Assembly (NCBI GenBank): GCA_003279655.1
Contig: QCHI01000005.1
Location: 1-64,000 of the forward strand
Direction: 5' to 3'
From: Prochlorococcus sp. AG-402-A21
GTDB taxonomy: Bacteria > Cyanobacteriota > Cyanobacteriia > PCC-6307 > Cyanobiaceae
DNA: 64,000 bases
Below the pieces are notes generated by a model. It did no database searches. It had not been told where the DNA came from and saw only the letters and a program-made list of their open reading frames with translations. The position numbers and the translations under genes were made by a program. The stretch's first letter is position 1, and each line of letters begins with the position of its first letter. Of this stretch, positions 1-8,197 are shown piece by piece.

Positions 1-753
1 TTCAGAAATAGATATAGAGAAGCTGATTTGATATTGGTTGACGATATTCAATTTATAGAGGGTAAAGAATATACTCAGGAAGAATTCTTCCATACTTTTA
101 ATGCTTTGCATGAGGCAGGGAGGCAAATTGTTCTCACAAGTGATAGGCCTCCAAGTCAAATACCTCGTTTACAAGAACGATTGATTTCAAGATTTTCAAT
201 GGGACTAATTGCAGATATCCAAGCCCCCGATTTGGAGACAAGAATGGCAATATTACAAAAAAAAGCTGAGCATGAAAGGATGCGTTTACCAAGGGATTTG
301 ATTCAGTTTATAGCTGGACGCTTCACTTCTAATATCAGAGAGTTAGAGGGGGCTTTTACTCGTGCTGTTGCCTTTGCCTCTATAACTGGGTTGCCAATGA
401 CAGTCGAATCAGTAGCACCTATGCTCGATCCTACTGGACAAGGAGTAGAAGTTAAGCCTAAGCAAGTACTAGAAAAAGTGGCTGAGGTCTTTGGAGTCAC
501 AGAGGAGGAAATGCGTAGTGCAAGTAGACGTAGGCCTGTTAGTCAGGCAAGACAGGTAGGTATGTATTTAATGCGTCATGGAACAGATTTAAGTCTTCCG
601 CGAATTGGAGAATCTTTTGGGGGAAAAGATCATACAACAGTTATGTATGCGATTGAACAAGTAGAAAAGAAATTATCAAGTGAGCCACAATTAGCAAGCC
701 AAGTTCAAAAAGTAAAAGATCTTCTTCAGATCGATTCACGAAAACGTCGTTGA
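1..753 (+). CDS. dnaA: Chromosomal replication initiator DnaA (5'-truncated by window edge)
   Basis: Binds DnaA boxes and opens the replication origin using ATP. Only the C-terminal ~250 residues are visible; the frame is open from base 1, so the true start lies upstream. Walker B of the AAA+ domain (LILVDDIQF) opens the visible part, followed by sensor 1 (VLTSDRPP), sensor 2 ([12 protein letters not shown]) and the domain IV helix-turn-helix with the signature [17 protein letters not shown] that contacts DNA. The C-terminus looks complete. The next gene converges only 36 bases downstream. No dnaN or obvious DnaA-box cluster lies beside it, in keeping with the scattered replication genes of picocyanobacteria. 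The identification is firm from these motifs. Confidence 0.97.
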   Translation, partial: FRNRYREADLILVDDIQFIEGKEYTQEEFFHTFNALHEAGRQIVLTSDRPPSQIPRLQERLISRFSMGLIADIQAPDLETRMAILQKKAEHERMRLPRDLIQFIAGRFTSNIRELEGAFTRAVAFASITGLPMTVESVAPMLDPTGQGVEVKPKQVLEKVAEVFGVTEEEMRSASRRRPVSQARQVGMYLMRHGTDLSLPRIGESFGGKDHTTVMYAIEQVEKKLSSEPQLASQVQKVKDLLQIDSRKRR

Positions 754-789
754 ATTTAAGATATGATAGTGAGAGGGATTTTAGACTTT

Positions 790-2031
790 TTAATTAAACT
801 GTATAGGATTTTGATCTAACCTATTTCGTGTAGGTATTTCCGGACCTAGATCACTACCATCAATATTAGCAGTGCGTTCAAGAGCTTGCCTAAGCAATCT
901 TCCGGATAATAAAGGCATATCTCTTGGTACTGAGATTCTATCTCGGAGGTAACGTAATGCAGAGGCGCTATTTCTTTCTGGGCGGCAATCTTTTTTTGAA
1001 ATCATAGAAGTTAAGGATGCTCTCAATGGCTGATCAAATAATTTATTTTCCATTGGGCTTACAGCAATGATTCTTTCTTTATGTTTGATAACTCTTTCTA
1101 AAGCTAATGCCTGAAATTGTTGTTCCGATTTCTGATCAACTTTGAAATCTATTAGCTCTAACTCTCCTAATCCAGAACCGATATCAATTTCTTGGGCAAA
1201 TAATTGTTGGTTTGCATTGGAATAAGTAAAGCAACCTCCCATTTGAGGAGGTAAATCATGAGCATGAGTATGAAAATCTCCTTGAGTTCCTCTATATTCC
1301 TCAAGTTTTTCAAGATTTTTAAGCCATGTGTTTATAGAAGGGTGCTCTTCTCTTAGTGAATATCCCTTGTAGTAAGCCAATGAGGCATTCATCCTTTCAA
1401 CATATGGAATAAAAATAACATCTGCTGATCCGGGCTTTTCTCCATTTTTTGTTGAGATTGGTGTGAGCCATCCTGAAGCATTTTTTTGTAGTTCTTCTTC
1501 AAATTTTCTTGCTACATTTTTGAAATTCTCTTTCTTTTGTTCTTCTTGGGCTTTGAAAAGAGAGTTACGACATAACCAATTACACCATGATGAGAATAAT
1601 TCTCTTTCAAGTCTTCTATGTTCTAAGACTTTCTTCTCATTTAGCGATTGACCTAAAGGGCCATAAATTTCCTCTAAAACTAATAGGATCTCATCACTTT
1701 CTGTGATTATATGATTTTCAATTTCTATCGCAGGAAGCATTCCAGAGGGTACTTTTCTTAAATACCATCTTTCTTTGTCTCCATAGCAGCGCATTGTGAC
1801 TTTCTTTACCCGGTAAGGGATTTTCTTAAGCTCTAACCAAATCCAAACTTTTTGGCAATAAGGACACCAAGCATGATTATCTCTGTAAAGAGTAACAATT
1901 GCCTCGGATTCACTTTTATTAAAAAGACGAAGTGATGAATATGGGTTAGTCAACCCGTTGATTTGATCAATTGGATCAGCCGCATATATTGCTAATTCTT
2001 CCCAACTCATTGCATTTCTGATTGGATTCAT
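790..2031 (-). CDS. Glutathione S-transferase family protein with glutaredoxin-like CPYC site and long C-terminal extension
   Basis: Predicted glutathione-dependent thiol transferase or oxidoreductase, 413 residues, ATG start. The thioredoxin-fold N-terminal domain has WCPYCQKVW, with the two cysteines at residues 56 and 59, a glutaredoxin-type dithiol site rather than the Ser/Tyr site of classical GSTs. The GST signature region with the cis-proline (GMLPAIEI) and an ESD follow, then an all-helical C-terminal domain to about residue 250. The remaining ~160 residues extend well beyond a usual ~220-residue GST and match nothing I recognise. The gene diverges from glutathione reductase across only 41 bases, suggesting shared glutathione redox function. 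The substrate cannot be inferred. Confidence 0.85.
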   Translation of the reverse strand: MNPIRNAMSWEELAIYAADPIDQINGLTNPYSSLRLFNKSESEAIVTLYRDNHAWCPYCQKVWIWLELKKIPYRVKKVTMRCYGDKERWYLRKVPSGMLPAIEIENHIITESDEILLVLEEIYGPLGQSLNEKKVLEHRRLERELFSSWCNWLCRNSLFKAQEEQKKENFKNVARKFEEELQKNASGWLTPISTKNGEKPGSADVIFIPYVERMNASLAYYKGYSLREEHPSINTWLKNLEKLEEYRGTQGDFHTHAHDLPPQMGGCFTYSNANQQLFAQEIDIGSGLGELELIDFKVDQKSEQQFQALALERVIKHKERIIAVSPMENKLFDQPLRASLTSMISKKDCRPERNSASALRYLRDRISVPRDMPLLSGRLLRQALERTANIDGSDLGPEIPTRNRLDQNPIQFN

Positions 2032-2072
2032 TTATTTCAGCGAGAATAGGAAAATAATACTAGGTTGCAAAA

Positions 2073-3434
2073 TTGAAAAAGTCTTTTGATTTAATTGTCA
2101 TTGGTGCAGGATCCGGTGGATTGGCTGCTGCAAAGAAAGCTGCTAGTTATGGAGCATCTGTAGCGATCGTTGAGGGTGACCTTGTTGGAGGCACATGTGT
2201 AATAAGAGGTTGTGTTCCTAAAAAGTTATTAGTGTGTGGCTCTTCTCTCTTAGAGAGTTTGTTATCTGCACCGTCTTATGGTTTTGATTTTAATGATTTA
2301 AAGATCAAGTCAGAGGTTTTATTAGCTAATGTTCGAAAGGAAGTGCAAAGGTTGAATGAATTACATGAGAATTTTTTAAATAAGGCTAATGTTGAGCTCT
2401 TTAAAGGTTGGGGTGAGTTTAGAAATTCAAATTGTATTGCCATAAAAAATCGAAAAAATGGAAAGACTTTAAATGAACTTTATGGAGAAAGAATTCTTAT
2501 AGCTGTAGGAGGCAGACCTAAAAGACCAAATATCGAGGGAGCATCCTTAGGTTGGACAAGTGATGATATGTTTCTTCTTGAAAGCTTTCCGAATAAAATT
2601 ACAATTGTTGGTGCAGGCTATATTGCTTGCGAATTTGCATGCATATTGCAGGGATTAGGTGTTGAAGTTACTCAATTAGTAAGAGGTGAACGAATCTTGA
2701 GAGGATTTGACTTCGAACTTTCTTCAGCATTAACCGAGGCAATGAAAAATAAAGGAATTAATATAAACTTTGGTGTGAATATTTCTTCACTAAAAGGAAC
2801 TCCTGGATCTTTAACTATAAAAACAAATATAGGTAAAGACTTTGACTCGAATGGATTGCTTTTTGCTACAGGTAGAGAGCCATTTATAGAGGGTTTGAAG
2901 TTAGAACAAGCTGGTGTAGAAATTTTTGAAAATAAAATCAAAGTTGATGGTGAAAGTAAAACAAATATTCCTAATATCTTTGCTATTGGTGATGTAACTG
3001 ACAGGATAAACTTAACCCCTGTTGCAATTGATGAGGGTAGAAAGTTTGCTGATAGAAATTATGGTAAATCAGATCTTAAAGTTAACTATAATTTTGTTCC
3101 TTATGCTGTATTTAGTCAGCCTGAAATAGCTTCTGTGGGCATAACTGAAGAAAAGGCTATCCAATCGATTGGGAAAGATAACTTTAAAGTATATAGATCA
3201 ATATTTAGACCCTTGTCTAAATCATTACCAAAGACTGGCTCTAAATGCATTTTAAAGTTAATAGTTGATAAAAAAAACAATCAAGTTTTGGGATGTCATA
3301 TGATTGGTGATAATGCATCTGAGATTATTCAGATGGCATCAATATCACTAATGCTAGGTGCTAAAAAATCTGATTTTGATAATACAATGGCATTGCATCC
3401 AACAATAGCAGAGGAATTTGTGACAATGACATGA
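2073..3434 (+). CDS. gor: Glutathione reductase (NADPH)
   Basis: Reduces oxidised glutathione with NADPH in the cytoplasm. The 453-residue protein begins at a TTG (KKSFDLIVIGAG) because no ATG precedes the FAD-binding GAGSGG. The redox-active disulfide is in GGTCVIRGCVPKK (Cys42 and Cys47). A second nucleotide-binding GAGYIACEF is followed by arginines (VRGERILRGFD) typical of NADPH rather than NADH preference. The dimer-interface catalytic HPT is near residue 442 (ALHPTIAEEF). These residues separate it from dihydrolipoamide dehydrogenase and mercuric reductase. It lies divergent to a CPYC-type glutathione transferase, and its 3' end converges on the exchanger gene with 14 bases between. Confidence 0.95.
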   Translation: MKKSFDLIVIGAGSGGLAAAKKAASYGASVAIVEGDLVGGTCVIRGCVPKKLLVCGSSLLESLLSAPSYGFDFNDLKIKSEVLLANVRKEVQRLNELHENFLNKANVELFKGWGEFRNSNCIAIKNRKNGKTLNELYGERILIAVGGRPKRPNIEGASLGWTSDDMFLLESFPNKITIVGAGYIACEFACILQGLGVEVTQLVRGERILRGFDFELSSALTEAMKNKGININFGVNISSLKGTPGSLTIKTNIGKDFDSNGLLFATGREPFIEGLKLEQAGVEIFENKIKVDGESKTNIPNIFAIGDVTDRINLTPVAIDEGRKFADRNYGKSDLKVNYNFVPYAVFSQPEIASVGITEEKAIQSIGKDNFKVYRSIFRPLSKSLPKTGSKCILKLIVDKKNNQVLGCHMIGDNASEIIQMASISLMLGAKKSDFDNTMALHPTIAEEFVTMT

Positions 3435-3448
3435 TTTATATAATGGTA

Positions 3449-4543
3449 TTAGTTTTTAGAACTTTTTCTTAGCCTTAACCAGTAAGAAATTGTTTTATAT
3501 ATAATTATTATTATTGATAATGATATGGCTATAAAAACTAATTCTTTGAATGCTGAATATAAAGTTGGTAGAGTTAAAGGTATTAATTTGTCTGCAATGT
3601 AAAGCATATACAATCCTAATAAAACGCCACCTTCTCCTCTACTTATTATTCCTTTAGTCCAAAAAATTGGCATGCACGCAAGTGTAGTAATTACCATGAT
3701 AGGAATATCCTTAGTTATTAATAAATTCTCAACTACTAAACCATTGCCTCCAGATAATACAGAACAGCTACCTAAAACTAGTAATTGATTTAATAAACAA
3801 CTTCCAATTACATTGCCTATTGCTAGATCAGTTTGACCACGAATAGCGGCTACTAATGACGTTATTAACTCAGGTAATGAGGTGCCCAGTGATACTATCG
3901 TTAACCCAATTATAGCTTCACTTACACCTAATAATCCAGCAATTGTAGATGCGCCTTCAATTAATAGTCGTGAGCCAAGAGTTAGCAAGAAAATACCACC
4001 CAATAATTTTACGCCTGCATTTAATAAACTTGTTGAGTCTTTTTCTATATTGATTTCTGGCTCTGCTTCTTGGGTTTTTTGAGGCTCCTCTCGTGCTGTG
4101 CGAATTTCCCAAGTGGTATTTATTATTAGTGCAACTATCAAAGCTACTCCAAATTGCCAAGTTATCAGTTCTGAAGAGGCCATTCCCCAAACGGCAGTTG
4201 ATACTGCTAAAAGAAGAGGAATATCTCTCCTTACAAGGCGACTTTCAACTCTTAAAGGCCGTAAAAGTGCACTTCCTCCGAGAACCACCATCACATTGAA
4301 AATATTGCTGCCAACAATGTTGCTCAAAGCTAAACTATCTGATCCAGTTAGGGAGGAGTTAACACTTACAAATAGTTCAGGTGCACTTGTTCCGAGAGAT
4401 ACTATTGTTAAACCAATTACTAGTTGAGGGATCCCAAGGATTAAGGCTAAAGCTACAGACCCCTGGATAAAGAACTCACCACCGCTAAAAAGTAAAAATA
4501 TCCCAGTAATAAGCTCTAAAAATGACAAAAATATTGATGGCAT
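3449..4543 (-). CDS. CaCA-family sodium/calcium (cation/H+) exchanger, YrbG type
   Basis: Integral membrane cation antiporter of 364 residues, ATG start. It shows the internal duplication diagnostic of the Ca2+:cation antiporter superfamily: the alpha-1 repeat GTSAPELFVSVNSSLTG and the alpha-2 repeat GTSLPELITSLVAAIRG, each with the ion-coordinating acidic residue after Pro. About ten hydrophobic segments are visible, with a hydrophilic loop (~residues 150-170, acidic and lysine-rich) between the two halves. The family moves Ca2+ or other cations against Na+ or H+; the exact ion pair cannot be read from the sequence. It is transcribed away from pyrC, with 148 bases between the starts. Confidence 0.9.
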   Translation of the reverse strand: MPSIFLSFLELITGIFLLFSGGEFFIQGSVALALILGIPQLVIGLTIVSLGTSAPELFVSVNSSLTGSDSLALSNIVGSNIFNVMVVLGGSALLRPLRVESRLVRRDIPLLLAVSTAVWGMASSELITWQFGVALIVALIINTTWEIRTAREEPQKTQEAEPEINIEKDSTSLLNAGVKLLGGIFLLTLGSRLLIEGASTIAGLLGVSEAIIGLTIVSLGTSLPELITSLVAAIRGQTDLAIGNVIGSCLLNQLLVLGSCSVLSGGNGLVVENLLITKDIPIMVITTLACMPIFWTKGIISRGEGGVLLGLYMLYIADKLIPLTLPTLYSAFKELVFIAISLSIIIIIYKTISYWLRLRKSSKN

Positions 4544-4691
4544 AATTGAGTGATTTATTGAGAAACTAAATTAGTGAGTTAATTTATTTTATTTCCATTT
4601 GGTATGATCCTAATATCTTAGCCCTTTATTGATACTTGAAGACTTATAGATCAAGGTTACATAAGATATACATTGAAAAAGTTTTAATCCT

Positions 4692-5756
4692 GTGATTGCT
4701 GCTGTTAATCAAATCTCATTATTAAAGCCGGATGATTGGCATTTGCATTTGAGAGATGGAAAGATTCTTAAAGGTGTTTTAAGTCATACAGCTGATGTGT
4801 TTTGCCGTGCAATCATCATGCCTAATCTTGATCCGCCAATAACTACTTTAAACCAAGCACAAGAGTATAAAAAAAGAATTATCCAGTCGATCCCTGAAGG
4901 TATCTCTTTTACTCCATTAATGACAGCATATCTTACAGATGATATGCCTCCGGAGGTCTTAGAGAGAGGCTTTAGAGAAGGTGTCTTCCATGGAGCAAAG
5001 CTCTATCCAGCTAATGTGACAACTAATTCCTCTTATGGGGTTACAGATATAAGTAAAGTCGACAATTTGTTTGAGACGATGGAAAGAATTGGTATGCCAT
5101 TATTGATTCATGGAGAAGTGACCGATTTCAATGTTGATGTGTTTGATAGAGAAGCTGTTTTTATTGAACGTCATCTTGAACCATTATTACGAAGATTTTC
5201 ATCACTTAAAGTCGTTTTAGAACACATCACGACCATAGATGCAATTGACTTTGTAGAAAACAGTGAGTTTGATATAGCCGCTACAATCACACCTCATCAT
5301 CTACATATCAATCGAAATGCAATGTTCAATGGTGGGTTAAGGAGTGATTTTTATTGCTTACCAACGGCTAAACGTGAAATTCATCGTATTGCCTTAAGAC
5401 AAGCGGCTACTAGTGGTAAACCTTGCTTTTTCCTTGGGACTGATTCAGCACCTCATACCCGTAAGTTTAAGGAAAGCTCATGTGGATGTGCAGGAATCTT
5501 TAATGCCCCTTTCGCTTTGGAAAGCTATTTAAAAGTTTTTGAAGAAGAAAATGCCCTAGATAGGTTTGAAGCTTTTTCAAGTATTAATGGCGCAACTTTT
5601 TATGGATTACCTTTAAACACAGAGAAAATAACTTTAGTTAAACAAGATATTTCCGTACCTCAAATGATTGACGTTGGATTAGATGGTGATCCTAATGATT
5701 TTGTAAAACCATTTCATTCAGGAGAAACTCTTGGCTGGGCAATAAGGGATGTTTAG
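4692..5756 (+). CDS. pyrC: Dihydroorotase, class II (PyrC type)
   Basis: Cyclises carbamoyl-aspartate to dihydroorotate, the third step of UMP synthesis. The protein has 354 residues from a GTG start (IAAVNQISLLKPDDW). All binuclear zinc-site residues are visible: DDWHLHLRD gives His17 and His19, GAKLYPANV gives the carboxylated Lys103, LIHGEV gives His140, LEHITT gives His178, and FLGTDSAPH gives catalytic Asp251. Length and spacing match the E. coli PyrC type rather than the longer class I enzymes. It is followed by a 141-base gap and then tRNA-Leu. No other pyrimidine gene is adjacent, so it is probably a single-gene unit. Confidence 0.96.
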   Translation: MIAAVNQISLLKPDDWHLHLRDGKILKGVLSHTADVFCRAIIMPNLDPPITTLNQAQEYKKRIIQSIPEGISFTPLMTAYLTDDMPPEVLERGFREGVFHGAKLYPANVTTNSSYGVTDISKVDNLFETMERIGMPLLIHGEVTDFNVDVFDREAVFIERHLEPLLRRFSSLKVVLEHITTIDAIDFVENSEFDIAATITPHHLHINRNAMFNGGLRSDFYCLPTAKREIHRIALRQAATSGKPCFFLGTDSAPHTRKFKESSCGCAGIFNAPFALESYLKVFEEENALDRFEAFSSINGATFYGLPLNTEKITLVKQDISVPQMIDVGLDGDPNDFVKPFHSGETLGWAIRDV

Positions 5757-5897
5757 TGAGATTGGTGAATGATTCTTTCAATAATTATTTAACTCTAGAT
5801 ATTCTTAAGAGTACTGATTTAAGCACATACGTTTACGCTAATATATAAATGGCTTAGAGTTGAGTCTCTAGCATTGCGATAACCCTTGCAATCACTA

Positions 5898-5984
5898 GGG
5901 AGTGTGGCGGAATTGGTAGACGCACCAGACTTAAAATCTGTTGGCCGCTTTTTGGCCGTGGGGGTTCAAGTCCCCCCACTCCCA
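5898..5984 (+). tRNA. tRNA-Leu (anticodon UAA), no intron, no encoded CCA
   Basis: A full class II tRNA can be folded by eye. The acceptor stem GGGAGTG (5898-5904) pairs with CACTCCC (5977-5983), with discriminator A at 5984. The D arm contains GGTAGACGC, the anticodon loop is CTTAAAA with anticodon TAA at 5932-5934, a long variable arm is built on GGCC/GGCC, and the T arm has GGGGG TTCAAGT CCCCC. CCA is not encoded and must be added enzymatically. The anticodon loop is uninterrupted, whereas many cyanobacteria carry a group I intron in this gene. The discriminator A is also the first base of an in-frame ATG of the following ndhL frame. Confidence 0.97.
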
Positions 5985-5986
5985 TG

Positions 5987-6256
5987 ATGTTTCGTATCTC
6001 GATTGTGTGTTTAATCCCTTTTGGATTAATAGGAAATGTTAATCCGATAATTACATTATCTGCCTATGCGGTATTGGGAGGGATGTATTTATTCATATTC
6101 CCTTTATTTCTTTTTTATTGGATGAATAATCGTTGGAATGTTATGGGAAAGTTTGAACGTCTTTTTATATATGGACTCGTGTTCCTTTTTTTTCCTGGAA
6201 TGGTTTTATTTGCACCGTTTCTTAATTTAAGAATGAATGGAAAAGAGGAGTCTTGA
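5987..6256 (+). CDS. ndhL: NAD(P)H-quinone oxidoreductase subunit L (NdhL)
   Basis: Small membrane subunit of the cyanobacterial NDH-1 complex, which takes part in respiration and cyclic electron flow in thylakoids. Two hydrophobic segments flank the family-typical core [17 protein letters not shown], followed by the second segment [13 protein letters not shown] and FAPFLNLR. Length is 89 residues from the ATG at 5987. An ATG at 5984 uses the tRNA discriminator base as its A, so 5987 or a GTG at 6005 is more likely. There is no room for a separate leader, and translation may depend on tRNA processing. It is followed after 3 bases by a DUF3007 gene. Confidence 0.85.
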   Translation: MFRISIVCLIPFGLIGNVNPIITLSAYAVLGGMYLFIFPLFLFYWMNNRWNVMGKFERLFIYGLVFLFFPGMVLFAPFLNLRMNGKEES

Positions 6257-6259
6257 ACT

Positions 6260-6592
6260 TTGACAAGAGCACAGGTTTTTCAAATAGGTTTGATTGTTTT
6301 TGTTTTAGGAGGCTTGGGATATGAATTTTTTCAGTTACTTGGATTTGAATCAATATCAGCTGGTATTGCAGCACAGTCAATATTAATTTTAATTATTTTT
6401 GCATGGACAGCTACTTACCTTTTCAGGGTTTTTTCTGGGAATATGACTTTTATGGAGCAACGTAAAAGATACAGAGAAGCTTATGAAAAATTGACTGATG
6501 AAAAAATTAGAGAAAAGTTTGAGGCCATGACAGATGAAGAAAAAATTGAATTACTAAAATCTGTTGAAGAAGAAAGTATCGAACAAACTTAA
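6260..6592 (+). CDS. DUF3007 family conserved cyanobacterial membrane protein
   Basis: Protein of unknown function, 110 residues, from a TTG start with a plausible ribosome-binding site (GAGGAG, 6245-6250) nine bases upstream inside the end of ndhL. Two hydrophobic segments (about residues 8-28 and 35-57) are followed by a charged, lysine/glutamate-rich helical tail containing FMEQRKRYREAYEKLTDEK. The pattern and length match DUF3007, found beside ndhL in cyanobacteria as I recall it. The 3-base gap argues for co-translation with ndhL, which suggests but does not prove an NDH-1 or thylakoid role. Confidence 0.8.
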   Translation: MTRAQVFQIGLIVFVLGGLGYEFFQLLGFESISAGIAAQSILILIIFAWTATYLFRVFSGNMTFMEQRKRYREAYEKLTDEKIREKFEAMTDEEKIELLKSVEEESIEQT

Positions 6593-6640
6593 GTTTTAAT
6601 TACTAATTCTCAATAATTTTTTACTCTTAGGGATACAAAA

Positions 6641-6679
6641 ATGATAAAAAAGATAGATACCCAAGGATTAGAACATTGA
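6641..6679 (+). CDS. Candidate 12-codon upstream ORF overlapping the trpA start
   Basis: A short frame, [12 protein letters not shown], begins with ATG at 6641 preceded by an AGGG-like ribosome site (around 6630-6633). It ends in a TGA at 6677-6679 that overlaps the TTG start of trpA (6676-6678), so the two share TTGA. The arrangement resembles terminational re-initiation: ribosomes finishing the short frame could restart at trpA. It contains no tryptophan codon, so it is not a classical trp attenuation leader. A chance frame is possible, and only conservation would settle it. Confidence 0.3.
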   Translation: MIKKIDTQGLEH

Positions 6680-7476
6680 AAAGTACAAATATTAGTAGGT
6701 CTTTTTCCAAAATAAAAAAGGAGAAAAGAATTGCACTAATGCCTTTTCTTATGGCAGGTGACCCTGATTTGGAAACTACAGCAAAGATTTTGTTAGAACT
6801 TCAGGCAAATGGCGCTGACATGATTGAGCTAGGCATTCCATATAGTGATCCTTTAGCAGATGGACCGATTATTCAATTAGCAGCTTCTCGGGCTCTCTCT
6901 GCAGGAACTTCTCCTGACAAGGTTTTCAAAATGTTGTCTGAATTGAGAGATCAATTGACAATACCAATAATTTTATTTACTTACTCAAATCCACTTATTA
7001 ATAAAGGTCTGGAAGAATTTTGCTTAAAAGCTTCAAATGTTGGTGTTTCAGGCCTTGTTGTTCCAGATCTTCCTTTAGAGGAAGCAGAAAAACTTTCTAA
7101 AATAGCAGAATCTAAAGAAATTGATTTGGTTTTACTTGTTGCTCCTACAACACCCAAGGACCGTATGAAAAAAATTGCAGCGACTTCTAATGGATTTACT
7201 TATCTTGTAAGTGTTACTGGGGTAACAGGAGAAAGGTCGTCACTAAAAGATAATGTTGAGACTCTTGTTAAACAACTAAAACACTCTTCATCTAGTCCAA
7301 TTGCTGTAGGTTTTGGAATCTCGGAGGTAAAACATATTCAACAAGTTAGAGAATGGGGAGCTGATGGCGCAATTGTTGGTAGTGCTTTAGTTAAAAGAAT
7401 TGCTAATGCTTCTAGAGGAATGAAAGTCGAAGAAGCCGGTTCTTTTTGTAAGGAACTAAGAGCCGCAACTATCTAA
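6676..7476 (+). CDS. trpA: Tryptophan synthase alpha subunit
   Basis: Cleaves indole-3-glycerol phosphate to indole and glyceraldehyde 3-phosphate; indole is channelled to TrpB. The protein has 266 residues, the family's usual length, from a TTG start. Catalytic Glu51 and Asp62 lie in [16 protein letters not shown]. The phosphate-binding loops near the C-terminus are GFGISEV and [11 protein letters not shown] of the TIM barrel. No other trp gene is adjacent, so the pathway is dispersed. The TTG overlaps the stop of a 12-codon upstream frame. No better start exists before the conserved [10 protein letters not shown]. Confidence 0.96.
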   Translation: MKSTNISRSFSKIKKEKRIALMPFLMAGDPDLETTAKILLELQANGADMIELGIPYSDPLADGPIIQLAASRALSAGTSPDKVFKMLSELRDQLTIPIILFTYSNPLINKGLEEFCLKASNVGVSGLVVPDLPLEEAEKLSKIAESKEIDLVLLVAPTTPKDRMKKIAATSNGFTYLVSVTGVTGERSSLKDNVETLVKQLKHSSSSPIAVGFGISEVKHIQQVREWGADGAIVGSALVKRIANASRGMKVEEAGSFCKELRAATI

Positions 7477-7568
7477 TATTTTTTTAAATAGCAACAGATC
7501 AAGCTTAATATTGAATTCTTTTCTATGTTTTATCTTGATAAATATTGTCTTTACTTAACTTGAAAATC

Positions 7569-7838
7569 ATGGATCAATTTGTGCTTTGGGGGGCTTACTG
7601 TGAAGATGCTCTAATAAAGAGAACACCTTTTAGGGAAGAGCATCTACATAGACTCTCATTACTTAAGGAAGAAGGTATATTAATAACATTAGGACCGACA
7701 AAATGTAATAGATATGTTTTTGGAATATTTAAATCTGAGGACATTGAGCATATAAGAGGTCTTGTTAAAGAGGACGTTTACTGGAGAGAGGGGATATGGA
7801 CTGATTTCGAAATTTACTCCTGGATCCAAGCTTTTTGA
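7569..7838 (+). CDS. YciI-like (EthD/muconolactone-isomerase fold) protein
   Basis: Small ferredoxin-like-fold protein of 89 residues, counted from the ATG at 7569 (MDQFVLWGAYCEDAL). A TTG at 7545 would add eight residues with no support. Family features include the N-terminal strand with FVLWG, a central His (EEHLHRL), ILITLGPTK and the aspartate/tryptophan-rich end KEDVYWREGIWTDFEIYSW. YciI-like proteins have no agreed function in cyanobacteria. The last 25 bases overlap the 3' end of the convergent cytochrome gene. Confidence 0.75.
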   Translation: MDQFVLWGAYCEDALIKRTPFREEHLHRLSLLKEEGILITLGPTKCNRYVFGIFKSEDIEHIRGLVKEDVYWREGIWTDFEIYSWIQAF

Positions 7839-8173
7839 GCTTGTTCCCAGACCCAATTAGCTACAATTTGATCGCCATTTTCACCTAATTTATCTTCATA
7901 TCCACTCATTATTCCTATACCTTGTCTAGCTATCTTCGCTATAGCTTCTGGATTATCAATTCCATTACGCTTTAATGATGAAATCTTCAAATTCTTTGAT
8001 CTTCTGATTATATTCCCGCCATTAATGTGACATCCAGCACAATTGTATTTAAAAAGACTTGCCCCTAAATCTGTCTGAATAGCATTGAGCTCTTTCGGTA
8101 AACTTAAATAAAAAAATGTGCAACAAAAACTTATTAGAAGAAAAACTTTTAGTTTTATGAAAAAAAAATTCAA
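7814..8173 (-). CDS. c-type cytochrome, cytochrome c6-like
   Basis: Predicted lumenal or periplasmic haem protein, 119 residues, TTG start. An N-terminal hydrophobic signal segment (about residues 8-26) precedes the mature domain. CAGCH at residues 45-49 is the haem c attachment site. The distal Met ligand is probably Met89 in GIGIMSGYEDKLG, replacing the MPAF of typical c6. The C-terminal helix is tryptophan-rich (VANWVWEQAQKAW), as in c6. The likely role is electron transfer near the cytochrome b6f complex, but it could be one of the low-potential c6 relatives of unknown role. It is the last gene of a minus-strand run headed by a sigma factor and overlaps the YciI-like gene by 25 bases. Confidence 0.85.
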   Translation of the reverse strand: MNFFFIKLKVFLLISFCCTFFYLSLPKELNAIQTDLGASLFKYNCAGCHINGGNIIRRSKNLKISSLKRNGIDNPEAIAKIARQGIGIMSGYEDKLGENGDQIVANWVWEQAQKAWIQE

Positions 8174-8197
8174 AATTTTTTAATAGTAGTGAAAAGC

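Noticed and set aside
2163..2169. GCGATCG, seven bases of the cyanobacterial HIP1 octamer
   Set aside because: The eighth base is T, not C; it lies inside gor and occurs as a single chance match.
4098..4427. 109-codon open frame on the plus strand opposite the CaCA exchanger
   Set aside because: Lies wholly within a well-supported gene and its translation has no recognisable domain.
5843..5871. Short stem TAGAG/CTCTA before tRNA-Leu as an operator
   Set aside because: Five pairs only; no repeat elsewhere and no defined promoter to relate it to.
6641..6679. trp attenuator leader at trpA
   Set aside because: No Trp codon and no alternative terminator/antiterminator hairpins are visible; retained only as a possible re-initiation uORF.
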